This document shows, piece by piece, positions 16,959 to 25,111 of a DNA stretch of 64,000 nt. Every line of letters begins with the position of its first letter. The stretch's first letter is position 1. A program made the translations under genes and the position numbers. The notes beneath the pieces are model-generated. The model ran no database searches, was not told the origin of the DNA, and was given only the letters and a program-made list of their open reading frames with translations. This DNA is from Amycolatopsis sp. FBCC-B4732 (lineage in GTDB: Bacteria > Actinomycetota > Actinomycetes > Mycobacteriales > Pseudonocardiaceae): assembly GCF_023008405.1 (NCBI RefSeq), contig NZ_CP095376.1, positions 434,001-498,000 of the forward strand, written 5' to 3'.

Positions 16959-18148
16959 CCACCCTCGACGACGTCCGCGCGGACCACAACGCGCTGGCCG
17001 CGCACTACTCCCGGTTCGCGGTGGCCGATCGGCTGCTGCTGTCCGGGCATTCGCACCAGGCCTGGCCGGACGTCGCGGAGGAGGGCCTGCTGGAGTCCTT
17101 CGCGGACGCCGCCCGCGACGTCGACGCGAAGTGGGAGCGCGCCTTCGCAAAGGCCGACGAGCTGCGCGCCGGGTTCCGGCTGCTGCTCGGCGACCCGCAC
17201 GGCGAGTACGCGCTCGGCGCGAGCACGCACGACCTGGTGCTGCGGTTCCTGTCCGCGATGGAGCTGCCGCGAAGACCCCGCCTGGTCACCACCGACGGCG
17301 AGTTCCACACCCTGCGCCGCCAGTTCGCCCGCCTCGAGGAGGAGGGCGTCGAGATCGTCCGGGTGCCGCTCGACCCGGTGCCCACGCTGGCCGAGCGCGT
17401 CGCCGCCGAGGTGGACGACGACACCGCCGCGGTGCTCGTCTCGGCCGTGCTGTTCGAGACGTCGCGGCTGGTGCCCGGGCTCGCGCACCTGGCCGACGTC
17501 TGCCGCGACCGCTCGATCGAGCTCGTCGTCGACGCCTACCACGCGCTCGGCGTCGTGCCGTTCCCGCTGCACGACCTCGGGCTCACCAACGCCTGGGTGC
17601 TCGGCGGCGGCTACAAGTACCTGCAGCTCGGCGAGGGCAACTGCTTCCTGCGGCTGCCCGCGCACGCCCAGGAGCTGCGGCCGGTGATCACCGGCTGGTA
17701 CGCCGAGTTCGGGGCGCTGGCCGACGAACGCAACCCCGGCAAGGTCGCCTACGCCACCGGCGGCGACCGCTTCGCCGGCGCCACCTACGACCCGGCCAGC
17801 CACTACCGCGGCGCCCGGGTCCAGCGGTTCTTCGCCGAGCAGGGCCTCACACCCGAGTTCCTCCGCGAGGTTTCGCAGCACCAGGTGGGCCTGCTCGCGT
17901 CGGTGTTCGACTCGCTCGCCCTGCCCGCGGACGTCGTCACGTGCGACCGGGAGACGCCGCTGGACCGGCTCGGCGGCTTCCTTTCGCTGCGCTGCGCCGA
18001 CGCGGGCGGTCTGCAGGCCGCGCTGGCCAAGCAAGGTGTCCGCACCGACAGCCGCGGGGCGTACCTGCGCTTCGGCCCGGCACCGTACCTTTCGGACACC
18101 CAGCTGGAGACGGCGATGGCCGCACTCGGGCGGGTGGTCCGCGGCTGA
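16955..18148 (+). CDS. kynU: Kynureninase (PLP, aminotransferase class V fold)
   Basis: 397 aa from the GTG overlapping the TDO stop. It cleaves kynurenine to anthranilate and alanine. The PLP site is visible: Asp193 and His196 in VVDAYHALGV and the Schiff-base Lys221 in GGGYKYLQLGEGNC. The N-terminal LSGHSHQAWP resembles the substrate-recognition loop of bacterial kynureninases. Together with TDO it leaves only the deformylation step unaccounted for in this cluster. Related selenocysteine-lyase-like or isopenicillin-epimerase-like functions are unlikely given the neighbour. Confidence 0.88.
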   Translation: MTTLDDVRADHNALAAHYSRFAVADRLLLSGHSHQAWPDVAEEGLLESFADAARDVDAKWERAFAKADELRAGFRLLLGDPHGEYALGASTHDLVLRFLSAMELPRRPRLVTTDGEFHTLRRQFARLEEEGVEIVRVPLDPVPTLAERVAAEVDDDTAAVLVSAVLFETSRLVPGLAHLADVCRDRSIELVVDAYHALGVVPFPLHDLGLTNAWVLGGGYKYLQLGEGNCFLRLPAHAQELRPVITGWYAEFGALADERNPGKVAYATGGDRFAGATYDPASHYRGARVQRFFAEQGLTPEFLREVSQHQVGLLASVFDSLALPADVVTCDRETPLDRLGGFLSLRCADAGGLQAALAKQGVRTDSRGAYLRFGPAPYLSDTQLETAMAALGRVVRG

Positions 18149-18156
18149 CCCCCTCA

Positions 18157-18181
18157 GGTACCCCCTAACCCGGGGGTTACC
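18157..18181. terminator. Imperfect hairpin after the kyn operon
   Basis: GGTACCCCC-N6-GGGGGtTACC forms a 9-bp stem with one bulged T, 9 bp after the kynureninase stop. It could end the operon or act as a regulatory site for the following dehydrogenase gene. Confidence 0.45.
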
Positions 18182-18194
18182 GGTCCGTATCGCG

Positions 18195-18238
18195 GGACCT
18201 GCACTGGTCCGGCGGACGGCGGGGATCTAGGTTGATCC
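18195..18238. promoter_or_regulatory. Two tandem inverted repeats upstream of the Leu/Val dehydrogenase gene
   Basis: GGACC-N6-GGTCC (18195-18210) and GGATC-N6-GATCC (18223-18238) share the same 5-6-5 architecture with centres 28 bp apart. They lie in the 193-bp spacer before the dehydrogenase start and may be paired sites for one regulator, for example of Lrp/AsnC type. The remainder of the spacer shows only an RBS (AAAGGAG). Confidence 0.4.
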
Positions 18239-18341
18239 GGGGAAATCGCACTCGGGCGGACGACCTCCGCCCCGCGCCCTTGGAAACCTTGAAGCGCGTC
18301 CCGGCCACGAACCGGGCGCGGGAGACAAAGGAGTCACCACC

Positions 18342-19415
18342 GTGACCGAAGGAGTGTTCACCCGGGGCACCGGGCACGAACAGGTCGTGTACTGCCACGA
18401 CGAAGCCAGCGGCCTCAAGGCCATCATCGGCATCTACTCCACGGCGCTGGGCCCCGCTCTGGGCGGGACGCGCTTCCACCCCTACGCCACCGAAGCGGAC
18501 GCACTCGACGACGTGCTCGCGCTGTCGAAGGGCATGGCCTACAAGAACGCGCTGGCCGGCCTCGACCTCGGCGGCGGCAAGGCCGTCATCATCGGCGACC
18601 CGAAGACGCTGAAGTCCGAAGCGCTGCTGCGCGCGTTCGGGCGCTTCGTGCAGTCCCTCGGCGGCCGCTACATCACGGCGTGCGACGTCGGCACGTACGT
18701 GCAGGACATGGACATCGTGGCCCGCGAGTCCCGTTTCGTCACCGGCCGCTCGCCGGAGGACGGCGGCGCGGGCGACTCCTCGGTGCTCACCGCGTTCGGC
18801 GTCTACCAGGGCATGCGGGCCTCGGCCGAGCACCTCTGGGGCAGCCCGGACCTCGCGGGCAAGCGCGTCGGCGTGGCCGGCGTCGGCAAGGTCGGGCACA
18901 TCCTCGTCGGGCACCTGGTGGCGGCCGGCGCGCAGGTGACGATCACCGACGTGTGGGCCCCGGCGATCGAGCGCACCCGGTCGATCTACCCCGACGTCCG
19001 CGTGGTGTCCGATGTGGACGCCCTGCTGCGCACCGAGCTGGACGTCTTCGCCCCGTGCGCCCTCGGCGGCGCGCTCAACGACGAGACCGTGGCGCTGCTG
19101 AGCGCCCAGGTCGTCTGCGGCGCGGCGAACAACCAGCTCGCGCACCCCGGCATCGACAAGCAGCTGGCCGACCGCGGCGTCCTGTACGCGCCGGACTACC
19201 TGGTCAACGCCGGCGGCGTGATCCAGGTCGACGACGAGCGCCACGGCTTCGACTTCGACCGCGCCAAGCGCAAGACGACCGCGATCTTCGACACGACGAA
19301 GGCCGTGTTCAAGCTGGCCGAGACCGAAGGCGTGCCCCCGGCGACGGCGGCGGACCGGCTCGCGGAGCGGCGCATGGCGGAGATCGGCAGGTTGCGGTCC
19401 ATCATGGCCGGGTGA
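18342..19415 (+). CDS. Leucine/valine/phenylalanine dehydrogenase
   Basis: The 357-aa product starts at a GTG nine bases after AAAGGAG. It reversibly deaminates branched-chain (or aromatic) amino acids with NAD+. Conserved features are [12 protein letters not shown] with the substrate-binding Gly-rich turn, the catalytic Lys in [17 protein letters not shown], and the Rossmann motif GVAGVGKVG near residue 180. The best match is valine dehydrogenase of Streptomyces, which supplies branched acyl-CoA precursors. Leu or Phe preference cannot be excluded. Its TGA overlaps the GTG of the beta-lactamase-like gene. Confidence 0.88.
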   Translation: MTEGVFTRGTGHEQVVYCHDEASGLKAIIGIYSTALGPALGGTRFHPYATEADALDDVLALSKGMAYKNALAGLDLGGGKAVIIGDPKTLKSEALLRAFGRFVQSLGGRYITACDVGTYVQDMDIVARESRFVTGRSPEDGGAGDSSVLTAFGVYQGMRASAEHLWGSPDLAGKRVGVAGVGKVGHILVGHLVAAGAQVTITDVWAPAIERTRSIYPDVRVVSDVDALLRTELDVFAPCALGGALNDETVALLSAQVVCGAANNQLAHPGIDKQLADRGVLYAPDYLVNAGGVIQVDDERHGFDFDRAKRKTTAIFDTTKAVFKLAETEGVPPATAADRLAERRMAEIGRLRSIMAG

Positions 19416-20221
19416 GTCCTTCCCCCGAAGAGATCTTCGCGACGGCGGGCGTGCAGGGGTTCCTGCACGCCCGCCCTCTCGATTCCTCCCTCGAGTTCTG
19501 CCTCGGCGCCGACGAGCCGGTCGTGCTGGCGTCGGTGGTGAAGGTGGCGCTGGCCTACGAGTTCGCCCGGCAGGTCTCGGCGGGGCTGCTCGACCCGGCC
19601 GACCAGGTGCGCGCGACCGCCGCGGACCGCCTGGGCGGCAGTGGCTCGGCGGGCTTCGCCGACGACGTCTCCTACAGCCTGCGCGACGCGGCCCGGCTGG
19701 CCCTGTCGGTGTCCGACAACACGGCAGCGGACCTGCTCTTCGACCGGGTGGGCGTGGCGAACGTGCGCTCGCTGCTGGCCGAGCTGGGCCTGTCGCGGAC
19801 GTCGGTCATCGGCGCCCCGCGTGACCTACTGCGCACGATCATCGAGGACACCGAGGCCGGGCGGCCGCTGCGGGCGCTGGATCCCCGCCGGACGACGGCG
19901 AGCACCCCGCGCGAGATGACCGCGTTGCTGGCGGCGATCTGGGCCGATCCGGTGGGCGTCCCGGTGCGCGAGTGGATGTCGGCCCAGGTGAGCTGGCACC
20001 GGCTGACGGCGGGCTTCCCGCCGGAGGTCGCGGTGGCGGGCAAGACGGGCACGATGCCGGGCATCCGCAACGAAATCGGCGTGGCGACCTACCCGGACGG
20101 GCTCGCGTACGCGGTCGCAGCGTTCACGGTGGGCGGCGCGGAGACGCTCCGACGTCCGGACATCGACCGGGCGATCGGGGACGCAGCCCGGGTGGCGGTC
20201 GAGCAGCTCCGCGGCTCGTGA
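19412..20221 (+). CDS. Class A beta-lactamase-fold serine hydrolase, apparently cytoplasmic
   Basis: 269 aa, GTG start in a GTGA overlap. The three penicilloyl-serine-transferase motifs are present: SVVK (Ser41-Lys44), SDN (101-103) and KTGT (211-214). No signal peptide or lipobox can be seen, and the class A Glu166 omega-loop is not recognisable, so a true secreted beta-lactamase is unlikely. Many actinobacteria have such cytosolic members of unknown substrate. Coupling to an amino acid dehydrogenase hints at an amide or peptide substrate, but that is speculation. Confidence 0.75.
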   Translation: MSPSPEEIFATAGVQGFLHARPLDSSLEFCLGADEPVVLASVVKVALAYEFARQVSAGLLDPADQVRATAADRLGGSGSAGFADDVSYSLRDAARLALSVSDNTAADLLFDRVGVANVRSLLAELGLSRTSVIGAPRDLLRTIIEDTEAGRPLRALDPRRTTASTPREMTALLAAIWADPVGVPVREWMSAQVSWHRLTAGFPPEVAVAGKTGTMPGIRNEIGVATYPDGLAYAVAAFTVGGAETLRRPDIDRAIGDAARVAVEQLRGS

Positions 20222-20260
20222 GTGTTCAGGGCGGTTCTAACCGCCCTGAACACTCACGAG
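20215..20260. terminator. 46-nt perfect palindrome covering both convergent stop codons
   Basis: 22-bp arms with a 2-nt loop; the core of the arm is GTGAGTGTTCAGG. It includes the TGA of the serine hydrolase (20219-20221) and the stop of the LysR gene (20254-20256). It is a bidirectional terminator by position, and it shares TCGTGAGTGTTCAGG with the palindrome at 29515-29564. Confidence 0.8.
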
Positions 20261-21201
20261 GTCTGGTAGAAGACGTCCCAGGGCCGGGCCTCGACCGGGT
20301 TCGGGGGCACGATCCGGGAGATCCCGTCACCCTCGAGCACCGCCGCCGCCAGCTCGGCCAGCTTCGCGGCTTGGGGGTGCGGGCTGGCCGGGGGCCAGGC
20401 GAACGCCATCCGCGAGCGCAGCACCTCGCCCTCCAGCGGCCGCCACACCACGCGCGGTTCCTTGCGCGGGCCCGGTTCGAACGCGACGCCGTGGCCGGCC
20501 AGCACCAGGCCCAGCGCGAACTCCGGGTTGCGTGCGTGGCGGATCGACGCCGGGCGGAAGCCGTGGTCCCAGCACGTGCGCAGGAGGGCGTCATAGCTGC
20601 CCGGGGCCGCCGCGCGCGGGGCGTGCACCAGGCCTTCGCCCGCGAGGTCGGCCAGGGAAAGCGAACTCCGGCGGGCCAGCGGGGAATCGCGGGGGAGGAC
20701 CACGCCCAGCGGGGTGTCGATCACCGGGCCGAGCTCCAGGTCGACGACGTCGACCGGCAGCTGCAGCAGGCCCGCGTCCAGCGACCGGTCCGCGAGCAGC
20801 CGGGTCTGCTCGGCGGTCGTCAGCTCCTGCAGGTCGAGCCGGACGGCCGGGTGCTGCGCGGCGAACGCCGTCAGGATGCCGGCGAGGACACCGCCGGGCA
20901 GCTCCGGGGGCACGCCCGCGCGCACCGCGTCCAGCTCGCCGCGCTCGGCCTTCGCGACCAGCGACGTCATCCGGTCCCACCGGGCAAGCAGGTCGCGGGC
21001 TTCGGCGCGCAGGACTTCGCCGGCTTCGGTGAGCGTGACGCGGCGGCCGCGGTCGAACAGCTTCGCGCCCAGCTCCGCTTCGAGCCGCTTGACACGCTGG
21101 CTCAACGGCGGCTGCGCGATGCCGAGCCGCTCCGCCGCACGGCCGAAGTGGAGTTCGTCGGCGACGACGAGGAAGTACCGCAGCGAACGGAGGTGGTCCA
21201 C
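20254..21201 (-). CDS. LysR-family transcriptional regulator
   Basis: 315 aa, GTG start. The N-terminal HTH LRSLRYFLVVADELHFGRAA..RLGIAQPPLSQRVKRLE is a canonical LysR domain, and the rest is a periplasmic-binding-protein-like effector domain. It is divergent from the MBL-fold gene with an 84-bp spacer holding an ATAG-N8-CTAT site, so that gene is the likely target. The effector is unknown. Confidence 0.9.
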   Translation of the reverse strand: MDHLRSLRYFLVVADELHFGRAAERLGIAQPPLSQRVKRLEAELGAKLFDRGRRVTLTEAGEVLRAEARDLLARWDRMTSLVAKAERGELDAVRAGVPPELPGGVLAGILTAFAAQHPAVRLDLQELTTAEQTRLLADRSLDAGLLQLPVDVVDLELGPVIDTPLGVVLPRDSPLARRSSLSLADLAGEGLVHAPRAAAPGSYDALLRTCWDHGFRPASIRHARNPEFALGLVLAGHGVAFEPGPRKEPRVVWRPLEGEVLRSRMAFAWPPASPHPQAAKLAELAAAVLEGDGISRIVPPNPVEARPWDVFYQTS

Positions 21202-21210
21202 GCTGCGACG

Positions 21211-21226
21211 ATAGCCGTACCCCTAT
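21211..21226. promoter_or_regulatory. LysR-type box ATAG-N8-CTAT
   Basis: The dyad fits the T-N11-A layout of LysR sites and lies 9 bp upstream of the lysR start in the divergent spacer. Confidence 0.5.
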
Positions 21227-21285
21227 CGACATGCCGGCGGATCGATCTTGGACAGCGGTCCGCGGTTCATGGTCGGGTGTCCGAT

Positions 21286-22218
21286 ATGGACATGGGATTC
21301 AACAGGCGCGGGCTGTTCGGCGCGGGTGCCGCGGCGGCGGCCATCCTGGCGGGCGCGGGACCGGCGGCGGCCGCGGCTTCGGGTACGTCGGGGATGACGC
21401 TGCGGTGGTGGGGGAACAACGGCTGGGAGATCCGCGCCGGGGCGAAGACGATCCTCGTCGACCCGTGGCTGACGCGGTTCAAGACGGGCACCTACACCCA
21501 GGCCGGTGCGAACCCGAAGACGCCGCTGTCGGTCAACCGCTCGCTGATCGACGGCTTCCTCGACCGCGGCGAACTGCGCGCGGACCACATCCTCGTCACC
21601 CACGGCCACTACGACCACCTCACCGACGTCCCCTACCTGGCCAAACGCACCGGCGCGACGGTCATCGGCACCGAGACTCATTTGAGTCTCATGGCCGCTT
21701 TGGGTGCCCCGGAGGACCAGCTGGCGGTCGCGAGCGGCGGCGAAGACCTGACGTTCGACGGCTACTCGATCCGCGTCCTGCGCTCGTTGCACTCGGCGAC
21801 GGGCGAACGGGCGCGGGTGGCGTTCCCGGGCTCGCGGCCGCTGTCGCGCCGGGACCGGCCGTGCGTGATCGAGGACCTGGTGGAGGGCGGGACGCTGGCC
21901 TACCAGGTGACCGGCGCGGGCGCGAGCGTGCTGAACTTCGGCGGTTCGAACTACGTCGAGTCCGAGGTGGCGGGCCTGCGCCCGGACGTCGTGTGCCTCC
22001 CGGCGGGCGGCGCGAAGGTGACGCAGTACGTGCCGCGGCTGCTCACGGCCCTCGGCCACCCCCGCTACGTGGCGGCGACCCACTGGGACGACTTCGACGA
22101 GCCGCTCGGCAAGGTCGTCGACGCAGGTGGGCTGGAGCCGCTGCGCACCGCCGTCACCGCCGCGAGCCCCACCAGCCGGTTCGTGGTCCTGGACCACCTC
22201 GGCTCGTTCGTCCCCTGA
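21286..22218 (+). CDS. Exported MBL-fold metallohydrolase (Tat signal)
   Basis: 310 aa from the ATG at 21286; an ATG at 21292 is equally possible. The N-terminus MDMGFNRRGLFGAG followed by an Ala-rich core is a twin-arginine signal, so the protein is probably exported folded with its metals. The metallo-beta-lactamase HxHxDH motif is THGHYDH (about 105-111), and further metal ligands are likely in LRSLHS and the C-terminal ATHWDDF. It resembles the lactonase/phosphodiesterase-like MBL branch (UlaG/RomA-like). The substrate is unknown; it is regulated by the divergent LysR (inference). Confidence 0.8.
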   Translation: MDMGFNRRGLFGAGAAAAAILAGAGPAAAAASGTSGMTLRWWGNNGWEIRAGAKTILVDPWLTRFKTGTYTQAGANPKTPLSVNRSLIDGFLDRGELRADHILVTHGHYDHLTDVPYLAKRTGATVIGTETHLSLMAALGAPEDQLAVASGGEDLTFDGYSIRVLRSLHSATGERARVAFPGSRPLSRRDRPCVIEDLVEGGTLAYQVTGAGASVLNFGGSNYVESEVAGLRPDVVCLPAGGAKVTQYVPRLLTALGHPRYVAATHWDDFDEPLGKVVDAGGLEPLRTAVTAASPTSRFVVLDHLGSFVP

Positions 22219-22222
22219 ACGC

Positions 22223-22271
22223 CGTGAAGGCCACCTCGAGGAACGTGGAGTTCCTCGGGGTGGCCTTCACG
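22223..22271. terminator. 22-bp stem hairpin between MBL and DUF5302 genes
   Basis: Arms begin CGTGAAGGCCACC, with a 5-nt loop and a single T:G wobble. It lies between the convergent stop codons at 22218 and 22281. The sequence is unlike the GTGAGTGTTCAGG palindromes, so it belongs to a second element family. Confidence 0.7.
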
Positions 22272-22280
22272 AAGGCCGGA

Positions 22281-22469
22281 TCAGCCGCTCTTGCGGCGGA
22301 ACGTCCGCTTGTTCGCCGCCGGGCCGTGGGCGTGCTGGTTCTTGCCGCCGCCGTTCTCGTGGGAGGCGCCGGAGCGGGCGTGGGCCTGCTTGCGCTCCAG
22401 CGCTTCGCGGAACTTGCGCTTGACGTCGTCCTCCTCCTCGCCGCTGGGCGACGGGTTCGGTTCACTCAT
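22281..22469 (-). CDS. DUF5302 family small protein
   Basis: A 62-aa, highly charged protein. MSEPNPSPSGEEEDDVKRKF is followed by an Ala/Arg helix (REALERKQAHAR) and a basic Gly/His/Asn tail ending KRTFRRKSG. The pattern matches the actinobacterial DUF5302 family, with no known function. A GGAGGTAGGC RBS precedes the ATG. The bipolar charge (acidic start, basic end) and predicted disorder suggest a nucleic-acid- or protein-binding accessory role, which is speculation. Confidence 0.75.
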   Translation of the reverse strand: MSEPNPSPSGEEEDDVKRKFREALERKQAHARSGASHENGGGKNQHAHGPAANKRTFRRKSG

Positions 22470-22540
22470 GCCTACCTCCGGAAACGACGACGTGTGACCG
22501 CTCCAGCCTGTCAGTCGCGCACCGGCTTGGCGAGTCGATT

Positions 22541-23497
22541 TCAGCGTTTCGGGGACGGAACTCCACCGAACTGCACCGACTTGCGCGTCAGGGGGCGGCC
22601 GCAGTGGTCGCACAGCAGGATCGGCCGCAGCCGGTTGCCGCATTCGACGTGGTGCAGCGTGATGTCCGGCTCCTGGCCGGTCACCTCGAAGCCCCGCGAC
22701 CACTCGGCGATGAACGCCAGCGCCGGGAAGAACGCCAGCCCCTTCGCGGTGAGGCGGTAGTCGCGGGCGTCGGTGCGGGTCTTCGCCGTCCCGGTCCGCA
22801 GCACGCCGACCTCGACGAGCTTGCTCAGCCGGCCCGACAGCACGCTCGGCCCGATCCCCAGCTCGCGCTCGAACTCCGAGAAGTGCCGGCAGCCCAGCAG
22901 CGCCGACACCAGCAGGCCGGTCGACCAGCGGTCCCCGAGCAGCTCCATCGTGTCGGGGAAGAACATCGTCGGGTCCCCGGCCAGGGATTCGGCGTCCTTG
23001 CGGCGGAAGCGCTTGGACGCCGTCGCCGCCGCGACGCCGGTGCTGTCGAGGCGCTCGGCCCGCACGTCACGGGCGTCGACCCGCCGCCCGCAGGCCGCGC
23101 AGCCCAGTGGCGCTGATGTAGCCAGCTCGCAGTCGAGGTGGATCAGCGTCGGCAGCACCTCGCGGCGGCCTTCGACCCACTCGCGCTCCCACGCCCAGAT
23201 CGAGATCAGCAGCGGCCACAGCTCCAGGCCGCGTTCGGTGAGCCGGTACTCGTGCCGCGTGCGGCGCGCGTCGCGGTAGGGGACGCGGGTGAGCATGCCC
23301 GCCTCGACCATGTCCCGCAGCCGCCCCGACAACGCGGTCGGCGAGATGCCCAGCCGCAGCCGAAGCTCCTCGTAGCGCCGGAAGCGCAGGAACAGGCTCT
23401 GCAGGATGAGCAGCGTCCACTGGTCGCCGACCAGCTCCAGCGCCCTGCGGAGCGGATCCCCCGCCGGCCGGACGCGGTGTGCGGTCGCCTCGGTCAC
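22541..23497 (-). CDS. Tandem HxlR winged-helix regulator (two fused domains)
   Basis: 318 aa, GTG start. Two HxlR/MarR-like domains are fused in one chain: residues about 12-115 (ALELVGDQWTLLILQ, ISPTALSGRLRDMVEAGML) and 178-270 (MELLGDRWSTGLLVSAL, IGPSVLSGRLSKLVEVGVL). Each is followed by a Cys pair, CAAC at 133-136 and CDHC at 296-299, which could bind zinc or sense redox. Normal HxlR proteins are ~110-150 aa homodimers, so this is a single-chain pseudo-dimer. It is divergent from the carotenoid oxygenase operon, with two direct repeats in between that are likely its sites. Confidence 0.85.
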   Translation of the reverse strand: MTEATAHRVRPAGDPLRRALELVGDQWTLLILQSLFLRFRRYEELRLRLGISPTALSGRLRDMVEAGMLTRVPYRDARRTRHEYRLTERGLELWPLLISIWAWEREWVEGRREVLPTLIHLDCELATSAPLGCAACGRRVDARDVRAERLDSTGVAAATASKRFRRKDAESLAGDPTMFFPDTMELLGDRWSTGLLVSALLGCRHFSEFERELGIGPSVLSGRLSKLVEVGVLRTGTAKTRTDARDYRLTAKGLAFFPALAFIAEWSRGFEVTGQEPDITLHHVECGNRLRPILLCDHCGRPLTRKSVQFGGVPSPKR

Positions 23498-23531
23498 CGT
23501 CTTTCCCCCCTTGTTCAGCGGCCTCAGGGTA

Positions 23532-23575
23532 ACACCTGACTACACCTAGAGAAGCCTATTGACACCTGACTACAC
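23532..23575. promoter_or_regulatory. Two 14-bp direct repeats over the oxygenase promoter
   Basis: ACACCTGACTACAC occurs at 23532-23545 and 23562-23575, exactly 30 bp apart (about three helical turns). A perfect -35 TTGACA (23559-23564) overlaps the second copy and is followed after 17 bp by TAGTCT as a -10. The layout suits a tandem-domain HxlR protein binding same-face direct repeats to control the divergent promoter. Confidence 0.65.
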
Positions 23576-23635
23576 AAATCATAGTCTCGTCCCCATCAGC
23601 CAGCGCGGTGAGCCCGACAGCCAGGGAGCAGCCCG

Positions 23636-25111
23636 ATGACCAGCACCTCCGAACAGCCGCTCATGGTGGCCCGGACGGCGGACGCGGCCGAGGAGCCCAA
23701 CCCCTACCTGCTCGGCGTCTACGCCCCGGTCGGCACCGAGATCGACGCGGAAGACCTGCAGGTCATCGGCGAGATCCCGAAGGACCTCAACGGCGTCTAC
23801 CTGCGCAACGGTCCCAACCCGCGGTTCGCCCCGGAAGGCCGCTACCACTGGTTCGACGGCGACGGCATGATCCACGCCGTCCACCTGGAGAACGGCAAGG
23901 CCCGCTACCGCAACCGCTGGATCCGCACCAAGGCCTTCGAAGCCGAGTCCGCGGCCGGCAAAGCGCTCTGGACCGGCGTCATGGAGAACCCGAAGGGCAA
24001 CCCCTTCGGCAACGCGCACGGCCTCGGCCTCAAGGACAACGCCAACACCGACGTCGTCTTCCACCGCGGCCGCATCCTGGCCACCTGGTACCTGTGCGGC
24101 TCGCCGTACGGCATCGACCCGCTCTCGCTGGAGACGCTGGGGGCCGAGGACTTCCTCGGCACGCTGGTCGGCGACATGATGGCCCACCCCAAGGTGGACG
24201 AGGCCACCGGCGAGCTGTTCTGGTTCGACTACGGCCCGCGCCCGCCGTACCTGCGCTACGGCGTGATCAGCGCGGACGGCAAGGTCGTGAACACCACCGA
24301 GATCGAGCTGCCCGGCCCGCGCCTGCCGCACGACATGGCCATCACCGAGCGCTACGCGGTGCTGATGGACCTGCCGCTGGTCCAGGACCAGCACGCGGCG
24401 AAGCTGGGCCGCCACAAGCTGCACTTCGACCGCTCGATGCCGAGCCGCTTCGGCGTGCTGCCACGCTACGGGAACGGTAGCCAGATCCGCTGGTTCGAAG
24501 CGAGCCCGTGCTACATCTACCACGTCGTCAACGCCTGGGAGCAGGGCGACGAGGTCATCCTCGACGTCTGCCGCGTGCGGAAGCCGGCTCCCCGGCCCGA
24601 CGCGCACACGCCGCTCGCGAAGATGCTCTCCTACCTGCGGCTCGACGCCCAGCTGCACCGCTACCGCTTCGACCTGCGGACCGGCGCGTGCCGCGAAGAG
24701 GCGCTCGACGACGCCAACACCGAGTTCCCGACCGTCGACTCCCGCGGGGTCGGCAAGCGGAACCGGTACTCCTACGCGGTGCACATCTCGCCCGAGTCGA
24801 CGCTGAAGTTCGACGGGCTCGTGCGCTACGACAATCTTGCCGGCGCCAAGACCGAATACCGGTTCGGTCCCGGCCGGTGGGGCAGTGAGGCTCCGTTCGC
24901 ACCCCGCGAAGGAGCGGCCGCCGATTCGGCGGACGGTCATCTGGTGACGTTCGTGCAGGACGAGCGTGAGGGACGCTCCGAACTGGACATCTTCGACGCC
25001 GCCGATCTCGCTGCCGGACCCGTGGCCAGGGTCCTGTTGCCCCAGCGGGTTCCGCTCGGTTTTCACGCGACCTGGGTCCGGGCGGACCAGCTGGAAAACC
25101 TCCGTTCATGA
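23636..25111 (+). CDS. Carotenoid-cleavage-dioxygenase family protein (retinal-pigment-type Fe(II) oxygenase)
   Basis: 491 aa. The four iron-ligand histidines of the seven-bladed propeller are in place: His184 (MMAHPK), His232 (LPHDMA), His296 (YIYHVVNAWE) and His477 (GFHATWV). The N-terminus YLRNGPNPRF and GDGMIHAV are family signatures. Members cleave carotenoids or apocarotenoids, or the alkene of lignostilbenes, isoeugenol and 4-vinyl-phenols. Coupling to a CoA ligase and thiolase argues for a catabolic substrate whose acid product is then activated, so a phenylpropanoid or apocarotenoid is plausible. The exact substrate is not shown. Confidence 0.88.
   Translation: MTSTSEQPLMVARTADAAEEPNPYLLGVYAPVGTEIDAEDLQVIGEIPKDLNGVYLRNGPNPRFAPEGRYHWFDGDGMIHAVHLENGKARYRNRWIRTKAFEAESAAGKALWTGVMENPKGNPFGNAHGLGLKDNANTDVVFHRGRILATWYLCGSPYGIDPLSLETLGAEDFLGTLVGDMMAHPKVDEATGELFWFDYGPRPPYLRYGVISADGKVVNTTEIELPGPRLPHDMAITERYAVLMDLPLVQDQHAAKLGRHKLHFDRSMPSRFGVLPRYGNGSQIRWFEASPCYIYHVVNAWEQGDEVILDVCRVRKPAPRPDAHTPLAKMLSYLRLDAQLHRYRFDLRTGACREEALDDANTEFPTVDSRGVGKRNRYSYAVHISPESTLKFDGLVRYDNLAGAKTEYRFGPGRWGSEAPFAPREGAAADSADGHLVTFVQDEREGRSELDIFDAADLAAGPVARVLLPQRVPLGFHATWVRADQLENLRS

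Noticed and set aside
19412..20221. Beta-lactam resistance gene
   Set aside because: No signal peptide and no recognisable class A omega-loop Glu.
23532..23575. CRISPR-like repeat-spacer unit
   Set aside because: Only two 14-bp copies, placed over a promoter; no cas genes.
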